Origin: Planctomycetota bacterium
GTDB lineage: Bacteria > Planctomycetota > Phycisphaerae > UBA1845
Assembly (NCBI GenBank): GCA_016208685.1
Contig: JACQXM010000012.1
Span: 107,102-171,101, forward strand
Reading direction: 5' to 3'
DNA length: 64,000 nt
Shown: positions 54,067 to 62,773 of the stretch, one piece after another
Position numbering within the stretch: position 1 is the first letter of the stretch
Layout of the letters: every line of letters starts with the position of its first letter
Made by a program: the position numbers and the translations under genes
The notes under the pieces: generated by a model
Seen by the model: the letters and a program-made list of their open reading frames with translations, nothing else
What the model was told of the DNA's origin: nothing
Database searches by the model: none

Positions 54067-55439
54067 ACGACGGGCGCTGCTCCACTCGATTCAGAAACCT
54101 GTGGTGTCGCCGGCGCGACGCGCGAAGCCGAGCGCGCGTGCGGATCCTGCTTCCCCTTGCGCTGGCCGCGATCGCCCCCGCGGCTTACTCCGCGGCCGAA
54201 GAAGCGACGTCCGTTGCAACGGCGCCGGCGGACGAGGTGGCAGCGCTGGTGCGCGATCTGAGCGACCCTTCCTACGAAATCCGCACCAAGGCGACGCGGC
54301 GGCTGTGCATGCTGGGTCCGGCGGCCGCCGAGGCGCTGCGCGGGGTTGCCTCCGGCGACAATGCCGAGGCGGCGTTGCGGGCGCGGCGCATACTGGCGGT
54401 TCTCGACGAAGTCTACTTCGCGGGCGTCGAGGTGACGCTGGCGTTCTCCGCCACGCAGGTGGGCTGGGACACGCCGGTCGACCTGCGCCTGACGCTTTCC
54501 AACCGCTCCACGTACCCTGCCCGCGTGCCGTTCGTGCTGGATGCCGCCCGGCGGGGACCGGCCGAGTCGGATGCCGCCCAGGTGGCGGACATGCTGGACC
54601 TCGCCGAGTGGCTTCAGGTGCGCGGCCCCAGCGGTCGCGAGATCGTACTTCGCGTGGATGATATCGCCGCCGATCCGGCGGTGACGGATGTCGTGCAGCA
54701 ACGGCTCAACAATCCCCCGGACTCGGTCCTTCCACCGGGAAAGGAAGCGGTACTGGTGGCGAAGGCCTTCAACCGCGGCTGGGCGCGCTACCCCTTGCTC
54801 GATGCCGGCGAGTACATCGCGACCCTGGTGTACGAGCCCGAGTGGGATGACGAGACCCTGGCGGCACAGCGCATCGGATCGGTCAGCAGCAAGCCGGCGA
54901 AGATTACGGTCGGCGAGGCGGCGCCGGCGGCGGTATCACGCGGCGGCGATGAGGCGGCACTCACTGTGCAGCGCGAGGGAGCGGACCTGGTGGCGCGATT
55001 GACGAACCGCTCCGATCAGCCGGTGTACGTAAACCGTAACCTCGGCCCGGCGGCGCCGTTCGCGCCCGCGGCGTGGGTGTACACGCTGGCGGAATCGGTG
55101 CACGAGGTTCCGGCGGGAGGCAACCCGGCGACCGACTGGCGGGACTTCGACGAAGCGCTCTTCACCGAAGTCGGGCCGGGGCAGACGTTAGAAGTGGCCC
55201 GAACCGGCATTGCCCGGCTTCGCGCCACGCTGGACCGCGCCGGCGCCAACCTGGCATCCGACCGCTGGACGGTCCATCTCTCCTACACCAATCGCTGCGA
55301 TCGCCAATGGCAGGCACGCGACGGTGCGGCCCTGCTGGGCAAAGAGGACGCACCGCGGGTCTTCCAGATGCCCCTTCCCAAGCGCATCCTCTCCGGGCGA
55401 CACCTGAGCAACGCCGTCAATGCTCCGGAGCTTGAATGA
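54063..55439 (+). CDS. Secreted protein with HEAT-like segment, unknown function
   Basis: 458 residues. A basic leader of about 28 residues, a hydrophobic core (ILLPLALAAIAPAAYS) and an Ala-rich cleavage region indicate export. Residues about 55-110 resemble a HEAT repeat pair (VRDLSDPSYEIRTKATRRLCMLG). The rest looks like two beta-sandwich modules with LRLTLSNRSTYPARVPF and LVARLTNRSDQPVYVN, perhaps Ig-like. No enzymatic motif. ATG 54063 overlaps the DUF1445 stop, so it belongs to the operon by structure. Why an exported protein is tied to D-glutamate cyclisation is unclear. Confidence 0.75.
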   Translation: MNDGRCSTRFRNLWCRRRDARSRARVRILLPLALAAIAPAAYSAAEEATSVATAPADEVAALVRDLSDPSYEIRTKATRRLCMLGPAAAEALRGVASGDNAEAALRARRILAVLDEVYFAGVEVTLAFSATQVGWDTPVDLRLTLSNRSTYPARVPFVLDAARRGPAESDAAQVADMLDLAEWLQVRGPSGREIVLRVDDIAADPAVTDVVQQRLNNPPDSVLPPGKEAVLVAKAFNRGWARYPLLDAGEYIATLVYEPEWDDETLAAQRIGSVSSKPAKITVGEAAPAAVSRGGDEAALTVQREGADLVARLTNRSDQPVYVNRNLGPAAPFAPAAWVYTLAESVHEVPAGGNPATDWRDFDEALFTEVGPGQTLEVARTGIARLRATLDRAGANLASDRWTVHLSYTNRCDRQWQARDGAALLGKEDAPRVFQMPLPKRILSGRHLSNAVNAPELE

Positions 55440-55698
55440 ACGCGGCCGGTATCGCCGCTCGACGGGGAGCGTTGCGGCCGCCGGCTTGCCCCCTCAGTCG
55501 AACCCGGGGGCGGCGGGGATTCCCGCTCGCACCGGGTCTCCTGGAACGGGGCTTGCTATGGGAATCCGCCGGGGCACCGTGTTCGGGCGACACGGTTCCC
55601 GGGCGGAGCTTGTTTGGGTGGCGAGTGCGTGTGGGCGGCGGAAAGTGCAATCCCGCGACGCCGCGAGAGTGCGACAACGGGCTTGAAGGAGCGATGAG

Positions 55699-56745
55699 AT
55701 GTACCAACGGCTTGGCGTATCGGTTCTGGCTTGGGCGGTACTGGCGGGCGGGGGATGGGGCTGCGCCACGAACCCGGAAGCCAGGTATTTGTCCAACGTG
55801 CGTCAACTGACCAGTCAGGACATGGGTTTCCTGAACGCCGGGGAGGCTTACTTTTCGCCCGACGGACGCAACATCATCTTCCAGGCGACGCCGATGGGGA
55901 AGAGTGAATACCAGATCTACACGATGGAGTTGAAGGGCGGCTCACCGCGCATGGTCAGCACCGGCAAGGGGGCGTGCACGTGTGCCTACTTCCGACCGGA
56001 CGGCAAGAAGATCATCTTTGCCTCCAGTCACCTCGACCCCACGCTCGACCGCCCGGAGCCCAAGAAGCCCACGCACGGCTACGCCTGGGACTTCAACGCC
56101 CACATGGACATCTACGAGGCCGATCTCGACGGGTCGAACCTCAAACGGCTGACCGACGCCCCGGGATACGACGCTGAAGGCTCTTATTCGCCCGACGGCA
56201 GGTCGATCGTGTTTACGTCGCAGCGCGACGGGGACCTGGAAATCTACGTCATGGACGCCGACGGGAAGAACCAGCGGCGCATCACCCGCGGGACGGGCTA
56301 CGACGGCGGGCCGTTCTTTTCGCCTGACGGGAAGACCATCCTCTACCGCGGCGACCGTCGCGGCGACGAGCAGCAGAACCTCCAGATCCGCCTCGTGAAC
56401 AGCGATGGCACCAACGACCGCGCCGTAACCGACAACGAGTTGTTCAACTGGTGCCCCTATTGGTCCTCGAACGGGCGGTCGTTCATCTTCACGCAGGCGG
56501 ATCACGCGGCCCGCGCCCGCGGCGAGAAGGTCAACTACGATCTGCACATGACCACGGCCGACCCGCTGGAGCCGGGGGCGAAGGATGCCAAGACGCACGT
56601 GCGGATTACCTTCGACCCGCAGTTCGACGGCTTGCCCGTGTTCAGCCCGGACGGGAGGAAGCTGATGTGGACCTCCAAGCGCCACGGCCTGGCGGAGGCG
56701 CAGGTGTTCATCGCCGATTTCACGCCGCCCCGGGAGTTTCGCTGA
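55699..56745 (+). CDS. TolB-like/PD40 beta-propeller lipoprotein
   Basis: 348 residues. Signal peptide with lipobox-like GGGWGC (Cys22), then six or so PD40/WD40-like blades, each with a variant of YFSPDGRNIIFQ, YSPDGRSIVFTSQRDGDLEIYVMDADG and FSPDGKTILYRG. TolB-type propellers act in envelope complexes; others accompany secreted peptidases. Function here is undetermined. AAGGAG seven bases before ATG 55699 fixes the start. The 259 bases before it contain nothing I recognise. Confidence 0.85.
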   Translation: MYQRLGVSVLAWAVLAGGGWGCATNPEARYLSNVRQLTSQDMGFLNAGEAYFSPDGRNIIFQATPMGKSEYQIYTMELKGGSPRMVSTGKGACTCAYFRPDGKKIIFASSHLDPTLDRPEPKKPTHGYAWDFNAHMDIYEADLDGSNLKRLTDAPGYDAEGSYSPDGRSIVFTSQRDGDLEIYVMDADGKNQRRITRGTGYDGGPFFSPDGKTILYRGDRRGDEQQNLQIRLVNSDGTNDRAVTDNELFNWCPYWSSNGRSFIFTQADHAARARGEKVNYDLHMTTADPLEPGAKDAKTHVRITFDPQFDGLPVFSPDGRKLMWTSKRHGLAEAQVFIADFTPPREFR

Positions 56746-56808
56746 CCAGCGCGGGCGGAGCGGGGTAGGTCGGGCGACGCGCGGGTCGGCGCCCGTCGTC
56801 TCCCGGCG

Positions 56809-57495
56809 CTAGGTGCCCCGGAGGTTGCCGTAGAGGGCGATGTGCAGTCGCGGGCAGAAACGGAAGCCTCGCTGCTTGCATAGCTCGGCCACCCATCGGC
56901 CGCGGTCGTGGAGCTCCTCGCTGGTGACACCTTGTGGCATCAGAAGTACGTTCGAAGGCTCATAGGCGCCGATCTGAAACAGCAACGCGTCCACCTCGTG
57001 TATGTCGGCCGGAGACTCGACGACGAACTTGATCTGATAGTCGGCAAGAGCGAGAAAGCGGCGGATGGCGTCGAGGTTGATCCGCGCCTGCTCGTGGCGC
57101 TCCGCCCATCGCCCCTGGTCACGAGTCCAGGGAATAGAATTCTCCAGTTTGGGGCTCAGGCTCGCCAGATCGCACTCCACGTCCTTCCACACCGTGGCCG
57201 CGGTCTCGATAGTCAGATGGTAGCCTTCCTCCCGGATGCGTCGCGTCAGGTGTTCCACGCCGGTGGCGATCAGCGGCTCCCCGCCGGTGAGCACCACGTA
57301 GCGCGTGGGGAAATCCGAAAGGCGGTCGAGAATCTGGTCGGGCTCCATGGCCTCGCCTTCCGGGTTCCACGAGGTGTAGGGGCTGTCGCACCAGGTGCAG
57401 CGCAGGTTGCAGCCGCTGGTGCGCACGAAGACGCTGGGCACGCCGGCGAGCTTGCCCTCGCCCTGGATGCTGAAAAATATCTCACTGATCTTCAC
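56809..57495 (-). CDS. queE: 7-carboxy-7-deazaguanine synthase
   Basis: 228 residues, radical-SAM enzyme of queuosine/7-deazapurine synthesis that contracts 6-carboxytetrahydropterin. It opens ISEIFFSIQGEGKLAG and carries the CNLRCTWCD cluster motif (CxxxCxxC), TGGEPL for SAM binding, and the C-terminal CPRLHIALYG. GTG 57495 is the likely start. No queC, queD or queF is adjacent. It converges with the propeller lipoprotein gene. Confidence 0.92.
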   Translation of the reverse strand: MKISEIFFSIQGEGKLAGVPSVFVRTSGCNLRCTWCDSPYTSWNPEGEAMEPDQILDRLSDFPTRYVVLTGGEPLIATGVEHLTRRIREEGYHLTIETAATVWKDVECDLASLSPKLENSIPWTRDQGRWAERHEQARINLDAIRRFLALADYQIKFVVESPADIHEVDALLFQIGAYEPSNVLLMPQGVTSEELHDRGRWVAELCKQRGFRFCPRLHIALYGNLRGT

Positions 57496-57561
57496 GCGCG
57501 GGGATTATACCCCGAGCCGCGGGGAACGGTGTGAGGACCGTGGGGCGAAACGGAGGCGCCG

Positions 57562-59499
57562 TTACGCCAGCGCCTTAGCCGCCGGTTGGGCCCCGAGCGG
57601 CTTACCCAGGTAGGCTTCGACCACCCGCGGATTGTCGCGGATATCCTCCGGCCGCCCCTCTGCGATCGTCTCGCCGTAGTCCAGCACCAGAATCCGTTCG
57701 CAAACGCCCATGACCACGCGCATGTCGTGCTCTATGAGCAGGATGGTCAGCCCGAACTGGTCGCGAATGCGACGGATCAGCGACATGAGGTCGCGTTTCT
57801 CCGCTGGGTTCATGCCGGCCGCGGGTTCGTCCAGGCATAGAATCCGCGGCGCCGTCGCCAGGGCGCGGGCGATTTCCAGCCGGCGCTGCGCCCCGTAGGG
57901 GAGACTGGACGCCACCTCGCTCGCTAGGCCCGCAAGGTCGAACAACGTCAGCAGGTGCATGGCCTGCTGCCGCGCCAGACGTTCTTCGTGGTAGAAGCGC
58001 GGCGTACGAAAGATCGCCGCGGGTACTCCCGTGGTGAGGTGCGCGTGCAGGGCGATGCGCACGTTGTCGAGTACCGTCAGATCGCCGAAGAGCCGGATGT
58101 TCTGAAAGGTGCGGGCGATGCCGCGGCCGTTGATCGCGGCGCAATTGCAACCCACCAGGGAGCGATCCGCCAGACGGATATCGCCGGCCGATGGGCGATA
58201 CACCCCGGTAATCATGTTGAAACACGTCGTTTTCCCCGCCCCATTCGGCCCAATGAGCCCGACGATTTCCCCGGCGTCGAGGCAAAGGCTGAACTTGTTC
58301 ACCGCCGTAAGCCCGCCGAACCGAATGGTAAGTGCCTCGCAGGTAAGGCGGGGGGGAGCGGTCCCCTTTCCGCTGAGGAAGCCCGGCGCTGATGCGTCGG
58401 GTGGTGTGGTCGTCCGAATTGGAGTCGGCGGCGCGGCACGCCCGCCGGCGGGCTTTCCCCTCCGACGCAGGAATGCCGCCAGGTCGCCGAGTTCCCAGCG
58501 GCCCATCAAGCCCTGCGGCCGGAGTATCATCACCAGGACCAGTACGCCGGCGTACAGGATGGTGCGGTACTGTTGCGCGCCGCTGGGAAGGTCACGCAGC
58601 AGTTCCAGCAGATAGGTGAACGCCGCCGACGCCAGCACGCACCCGGTGAGGCTGCCCGAGCCGCCCAACACCACGGGAACGATCAACTCGATGGAACGGT
58701 CAAAGCGGTAGCTGGCGGGATTGGCGGTGAGGGTCTGGTGGGACTCCAGCGCCCCCGCGGCGCCGGCGAGCACCGAACCGAGCACGAAAGCGAGCAGCTT
58801 GTAGCGCGTGGTGTTGACGCCGACGGCGGAGGCCGCGATTTCATCCTCGCGGATGGCCGGCAGGGCCCGCCCCGTCGTGGAACTCACCAGATTCCGCACC
58901 ACCAGAATCGCCAGCAGGGCCAGAATCCACGCCGAGGCGATGTTGACCGGGCGCGACATGAACTCCAGCCGGTAGTCGATGTACAGCGCCGTGTCACCGG
59001 AGTTCTTCTGGAGGTAGATGAGCAGCAGGTTGTAGACGATCTCACCGAACCCCAGCGTGGCGATCGCCAGATAGTCGCCGCGCAGACGAAGCGACGGCAC
59101 GCCGACGATGATGGAGCCGACCGCGGCGGCCAGCGTGCCCACGAACATGGAGCCCAGCAGAAGTCCGCCGCGCACAAACGCGGCGCCGAAGCCGTCGCCG
59201 CTGAGCAGCGCGGGGTCCATTCCCGCGGTCCAGTGAAGGAGCACGAAACTGGTGAATGCCGCGGAGAAAAACGATCCCAGTGACATGAATCCGGCATGGC
59301 CGATGGAGAACTGCCCTGCGAAACCAATGATCAGGCTTAACCCGACGGCCAGGGTTACATTCATGCCGATCTTGAAGAGAACCGCCTGGGCATAGGGGCT
59401 CAGGGCAAAGCGGTCGGCGAGGTACTGGGCCAGCAGCGGCACGCCCAATGCTGCGAGAAGGACGACCAGGTTCCGGAGCTGCACGGGCATGCGGATCAC
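57562..59499 (-). CDS. Branched-chain amino-acid ABC transporter: LivM permease fused to LivG ATPase
   Basis: 645 residues. Residues 1 to about 335 are a LivM-type permease with eight or more helices and GFAGQFSIGHAGFMSLG, LRLRGDYLAIATLGFGEI and RPQGLMG. A Pro/Thr-rich linker (about 350-375) joins a LivG-type ATPase: Walker A GPNGAGKTT near 416, GRGIARTFQNIRLF, signature LPYGAQRRLEIARAL and Walker B ILCLDEPAAGMNP. Normally these are separate chains. GTG 59499 overlaps the LivH stop by four bases. No second ATPase (LivF) follows; queE is next. The importer would need LivF from elsewhere or work with the single ATPase. Confidence 0.92.
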   Translation of the reverse strand: MIRMPVQLRNLVVLLAALGVPLLAQYLADRFALSPYAQAVLFKIGMNVTLAVGLSLIIGFAGQFSIGHAGFMSLGSFFSAAFTSFVLLHWTAGMDPALLSGDGFGAAFVRGGLLLGSMFVGTLAAAVGSIIVGVPSLRLRGDYLAIATLGFGEIVYNLLLIYLQKNSGDTALYIDYRLEFMSRPVNIASAWILALLAILVVRNLVSSTTGRALPAIREDEIAASAVGVNTTRYKLLAFVLGSVLAGAAGALESHQTLTANPASYRFDRSIELIVPVVLGGSGSLTGCVLASAAFTYLLELLRDLPSGAQQYRTILYAGVLVLVMILRPQGLMGRWELGDLAAFLRRRGKPAGGRAAPPTPIRTTTPPDASAPGFLSGKGTAPPRLTCEALTIRFGGLTAVNKFSLCLDAGEIVGLIGPNGAGKTTCFNMITGVYRPSAGDIRLADRSLVGCNCAAINGRGIARTFQNIRLFGDLTVLDNVRIALHAHLTTGVPAAIFRTPRFYHEERLARQQAMHLLTLFDLAGLASEVASSLPYGAQRRLEIARALATAPRILCLDEPAAGMNPAEKRDLMSLIRRIRDQFGLTILLIEHDMRVVMGVCERILVLDYGETIAEGRPEDIRDNPRVVEAYLGKPLGAQPAAKALA

Positions 59500-60416
59500 A
59501 CCTTCTCGGGCGCGACTGAACCCAGCAGCCCGCCCGGGCGCACCAACAGGATGAGGATCAGCAAGGCGAACGCGAAGGCGTCGCGGAAGGCGCTGAAAGC
59601 GCTACCCGCGATGTAGGTCTCCGAAAGGCCCATGAGGATGCCGCCGAGAACGGCCCCCGCGAGGTTCCCGATGCCGCCGACCACCGCCGCGGTGAATGCC
59701 TTCAATCCGGCGTTGACCCCCATGAGTGGGTCCACCTGGTGCTGATACAGTCCCACGAAAACCCCCGCTACCGCTGCCAGACCCGACCCCAGCAGGAAGG
59801 TCAGCGAGGTGATGCGATCCACATTGACCCCCATGAGTCGTGCGTAGTCATGGTGGAAGCTGGTGGCGCGGATGCCGAGCCCGGTGCGTGTGTGAAGGAT
59901 GATGTAGCGACACACCAGCAGGAAGAACAGCGTGCCGCCCAGGATCAGCAACTGCTCCAGGCGCACCGTAGCGCCCGCCAGGCGGATCGGCCCCAGCGGC
60001 AGCTCGCATTGCGGAAACCCGCGTGGACTGGCGCCGAACACCCCCGGAAGCTGAAAGATGCTCTCCAGCAGGAAGGAAACGCCGATCGCCGTTATCAGGG
60101 AGTTCAGCCGCGGCGCCCGCCGCAGCGGCCGGTACGCGAAGCGCTCGATCACGTACCCCAGCCCCAGGCACGACACCACGGCGACGGCGAGCATGGCGAG
60201 CATCACGCCCGACCGAACGTACTCGTCCGCCGTCTGCCCCCAGCCGAACGCGCAGGCAGTGCCGAAGGCGGCGATGGCACCCACCATGTATACGTCACCG
60301 TGCGCGAAGTTGATGAGTTTCAGGACCCCGTAGACCAGCGAGTAGCCCAGGGCGATCAGCGCGTACACGCCGCCGAGCGTCAGGCCGGAGATCGTCTGCG
60401 AGATGAACCAATCCAA
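59496..60416 (-). CDS. livH: Branched-chain amino-acid ABC transporter permease LivH
   Basis: 306 residues with about eight helices. Family motifs: QTISGLTLGGVYALIALGYSLVYGVLKLINFAHGD at the N-terminus, GVSFLLES, RTGLGIRAT and the cytoplasmic loop LMGVNVDRITSLTF, plus GGIGNLAGAVLGG. TTG 60416 was chosen because homology begins there and GGAG lies ten bases upstream; an ATG nearby is out of frame and the frame extends to 61001 inside the upstream gene. It is second in the livK-livH-livMG operon. Confidence 0.9.
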   Translation of the reverse strand: MDWFISQTISGLTLGGVYALIALGYSLVYGVLKLINFAHGDVYMVGAIAAFGTACAFGWGQTADEYVRSGVMLAMLAVAVVSCLGLGYVIERFAYRPLRRAPRLNSLITAIGVSFLLESIFQLPGVFGASPRGFPQCELPLGPIRLAGATVRLEQLLILGGTLFFLLVCRYIILHTRTGLGIRATSFHHDYARLMGVNVDRITSLTFLLGSGLAAVAGVFVGLYQHQVDPLMGVNAGLKAFTAAVVGGIGNLAGAVLGGILMGLSETYIAGSAFSAFRDAFAFALLILILLVRPGGLLGSVAPEKV

Positions 60417-60558
60417 GCGTCGGTGACTCCATGAGCGGGCGGAATTCGGATGCGCGGCGAGTCGTAAGTTGTCGAGCAGCGGCCGGCGTCCGGCCCTCTC
60501 GATCTCTCGCCCGGCGCGGCGACCGGGCGGAGCCGGCGGGAGCCCGCCCATCGGCAGC

Positions 60559-61731
60559 TTACTCGTCCTTCCACGCCTCCTTGAGGTACTGCTTGGCGTC
60601 CTTGATGCCCACGACCACGATGTTCTTCTTGGCGTTCCGCTCCGCGTCGATGGTGATGGTCCCGGACAATCCGACGAAGTCCTTGGTCGCGGCCAGGGCG
60701 TCGCGGATCTTCGGTCCTTCGGTGGCACCGGCGCGCTGGATGGCGTCGAACACCACCATCGCGGCGTCGTAACCCAGGATGGCCATGGCGTCGGGTACCG
60801 CGCCGTGCCGGCTCTTGTACTTGGCGATGAACGCCTGGACCTTGGGGTTGGGGTCGTCCGGCGTGTAGTGGTTGGTGAAGTAGGTGTTGTCCAGCGCCTT
60901 GCCGCCGATCTGATACAACGTATCGGCGTCCCAGCCGTCGCCGCCCACGCAGGGGCCCTCGAAGCCGGCCTTGCGCGCCGTCTGCACGATGTTGCCCACA
61001 TTGGTGTAGTAGCCGGTGAGCACCAGCAGGTCCGGCTTGGCCTGGAGCGCCTGATTCACCTGGGCGTTGTATTCGCTGTCCGTCTTTTTGTACGCCACCT
61101 CCACCGCGACCTTGCCGCCCAGCTTGGTGAACTCGTCGGTGAAGATCTTCGAGAGGTTGATGCTGTAGGCGCTGGCCTGGTCCGTGATCACCGCGGCGTT
61201 CTTCGTTCCCAGCCGCTTGTACGCGAAGCGGGCGATGACCCGCCCCTGGTATTCGTCGGTGTAGCAGATGCGGAAGACGTAGTCGCCGCGCTTGGTCACC
61301 TCGGGGTTGGTTGAGCCCGGCGTGACCAGCGGCACCTTGTATTTCTGTGCCGTGGGGATGGCGGCCATGGTGTTGCTGCTGGCGATCTCGCCGACGACGG
61401 CCACCACCTGATCCTGCTGGATCAGCTTCATCATGCAGTTGTTGACTTCCTGGTTTTTCGATTGGTCGTCGACGACGCTGATTTCCACCGGCCGCCCCAG
61501 GACGCCGCCCGCGGCGTTACGCTCCTCGGCCGCGATCTGCACGCCCCGGTCGCAGCTTTGTCCGAAGTTGGCCTCGGAGCCGGTAAGGCTGGCGAGATGT
61601 CCGACCTTGATCGGCGCGCCCGACGGCTTGGCCGCCGGCGCCGACGGTTCCGCCGCCCAGGCGGCGCAAACCGATAAGAGGACCGATCCCGCAAGAAGCC
61701 ACGCAACCACAGCCTGTTTTGGACGCATCAT
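60559..61731 (-). CDS. livK: Branched-chain amino-acid ABC transporter substrate-binding protein
   Basis: 390 residues. A signal peptide (WLLAGSVLLSVCAAWAAEP) precedes a type I periplasmic binding fold: GHLASLTGSEANFGQ, NAAGGVLGRPVEISVVDDQS, VGEIASSNTMAAIP and PLVTPGSTNPEVT. The ligand could be leucine, isoleucine, valine or another hydrophobic amino acid or amide. ATG 61731 follows GGAG at five bases; the frame is open upstream. It heads the transport operon, 142 bases before livH. Confidence 0.9.
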   Translation of the reverse strand: MMRPKQAVVAWLLAGSVLLSVCAAWAAEPSAPAAKPSGAPIKVGHLASLTGSEANFGQSCDRGVQIAAEERNAAGGVLGRPVEISVVDDQSKNQEVNNCMMKLIQQDQVVAVVGEIASSNTMAAIPTAQKYKVPLVTPGSTNPEVTKRGDYVFRICYTDEYQGRVIARFAYKRLGTKNAAVITDQASAYSINLSKIFTDEFTKLGGKVAVEVAYKKTDSEYNAQVNQALQAKPDLLVLTGYYTNVGNIVQTARKAGFEGPCVGGDGWDADTLYQIGGKALDNTYFTNHYTPDDPNPKVQAFIAKYKSRHGAVPDAMAILGYDAAMVVFDAIQRAGATEGPKIRDALAATKDFVGLSGTITIDAERNAKKNIVVVGIKDAKQYLKEAWKDE

Positions 61732-62075
61732 GTCTGCTCCGAATCGACTTTCACGCCTCAAGCCGAGCCGCTTGCAACGATCGCTCGACCGAATCCTGCC
61801 ATAGCGGATTACTCTAGGGCCCTGCCCTGTGCCTGGCAATGCCGCAACAGACGTGGGCCCGCGGCGCCTCCTTCATGGTTGCGGAACGGTTTCCGCGTCG
61901 TGGACGCGCGTCGCCGGACGTGCGGTGGGGCTCGCGCGGACCTCGCCGGTGCCGTGGGCCGTGGATCGCCGCCGTCCCGTCCGCCGCGCTCTTGGCCGCA
62001 CATCGCGCTTGGTACGTGGACTTCGGAGACGAAAAGCGGTGGGGCGGAGCCTCCTCGGGGAGGGCCGTAGCCGCG
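61732..62075 (-). other. 344-base gap without a gene
   Basis: This stretch between the rhodanese gene and livK, both on -, should hold the promoter of the liv operon. Several frames are open because of base composition, but none has a ribosome site with a family-like product. No clear terminator or operator. Confidence 0.45.
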
Positions 62076-62480
62076 TCAGGCCGGTCCGCGCTCGACGGGA
62101 AAGCCGAGCGTCGACCAGCCCTCGCGCACGATCTGTCCGCTCGGGTCCTTCATCCCGCCAAACCCGCCGAGCATGTTGCAGACGTTGGGATAGCCGGCGT
62201 CAAGCAGAATCTGCACTGCCGCGCCGGACCGTCCGCCGGATTGGCAGCCGACGATGAGCTTCGCGTCGCGGGCGATGCGTTCCTGAACCGCGCCGAGGAA
62301 TCGCGGGCTCAGCTCCATCCGCCCGGTTGCGGGGTTGAGCTCCGCCACCGGCAGATTGAGCGCGCCCGGCGGGTGGCCGGCCGCAAACTCCGGCGCCGTG
62401 CGGACGTCGAGGTAGGTATAGCCTTCGCCTGATTCCAGGCGTTGGCGTGCCTCATGCGGTGTGATTTCCGGCAGACCCAT
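62076..62480 (-). CDS. Rhodanese-like domain protein
   Basis: 134 residues, single rhodanese domain. EITPHEARQRLESG, YLDVRTAPEFAAGHPPGALNLP and the active loop CQSGGRSG with catalytic Cys are typical of GlpE/PspE-like sulfurtransferases. CNMLGGFGGMKD follows. It transfers sulfane sulfur to cyanide or thiol acceptors. ATG 62480 was chosen because the family starts there; a GTG at 62561 is in frame. It stands between the liv operon and a divergent secreted-protein gene. Confidence 0.88.
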   Translation of the reverse strand: MGLPEITPHEARQRLESGEGYTYLDVRTAPEFAAGHPPGALNLPVAELNPATGRMELSPRFLGAVQERIARDAKLIVGCQSGGRSGAAVQILLDAGYPNVCNMLGGFGGMKDPSGQIVREGWSTLGFPVERGPA

Positions 62481-62740
62481 GACCGGCGGATTGTGGAGCC
62501 ACCACGCCGCGCCGTCAATCGCGAGCTGGCCGCGGGGTGCGTTGCGGATGAGAGGGCGCACCCGCAGTGGAGTCGGCCGCGGATGCCATGCCGCGATAAC
62601 CGCCGTGCACGCGCCCGCGTGGTGTTCGCGGCATCACGGCGCCGAACGCCGCCCACGCCGAGGGCGTGCGCCCGCCCGCCGCACTCGGGTCGGAGCACAA
62701 CTGTCTTCACGGTACGCAGATTCCGATACGGCAGGGGTGG

Positions 62741-62758
62741 GAATTCTCGCGGGAATTC
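62741..62758. promoter_or_regulatory. GAATTC inverted/direct repeat upstream of the last gene
   Basis: GAATTC occurs at 62741-62746 and 62753-62758 with six bases between, giving both an inverted repeat and, as GGGAATTC, a 12-base-period direct repeat. It lies 15 bases before the ATG at 62774 in an otherwise GC-rich region. An operator is possible; chance is not excluded. Confidence 0.3.
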
Positions 62759-62773
62759 GTTAAGATGCTTGGT

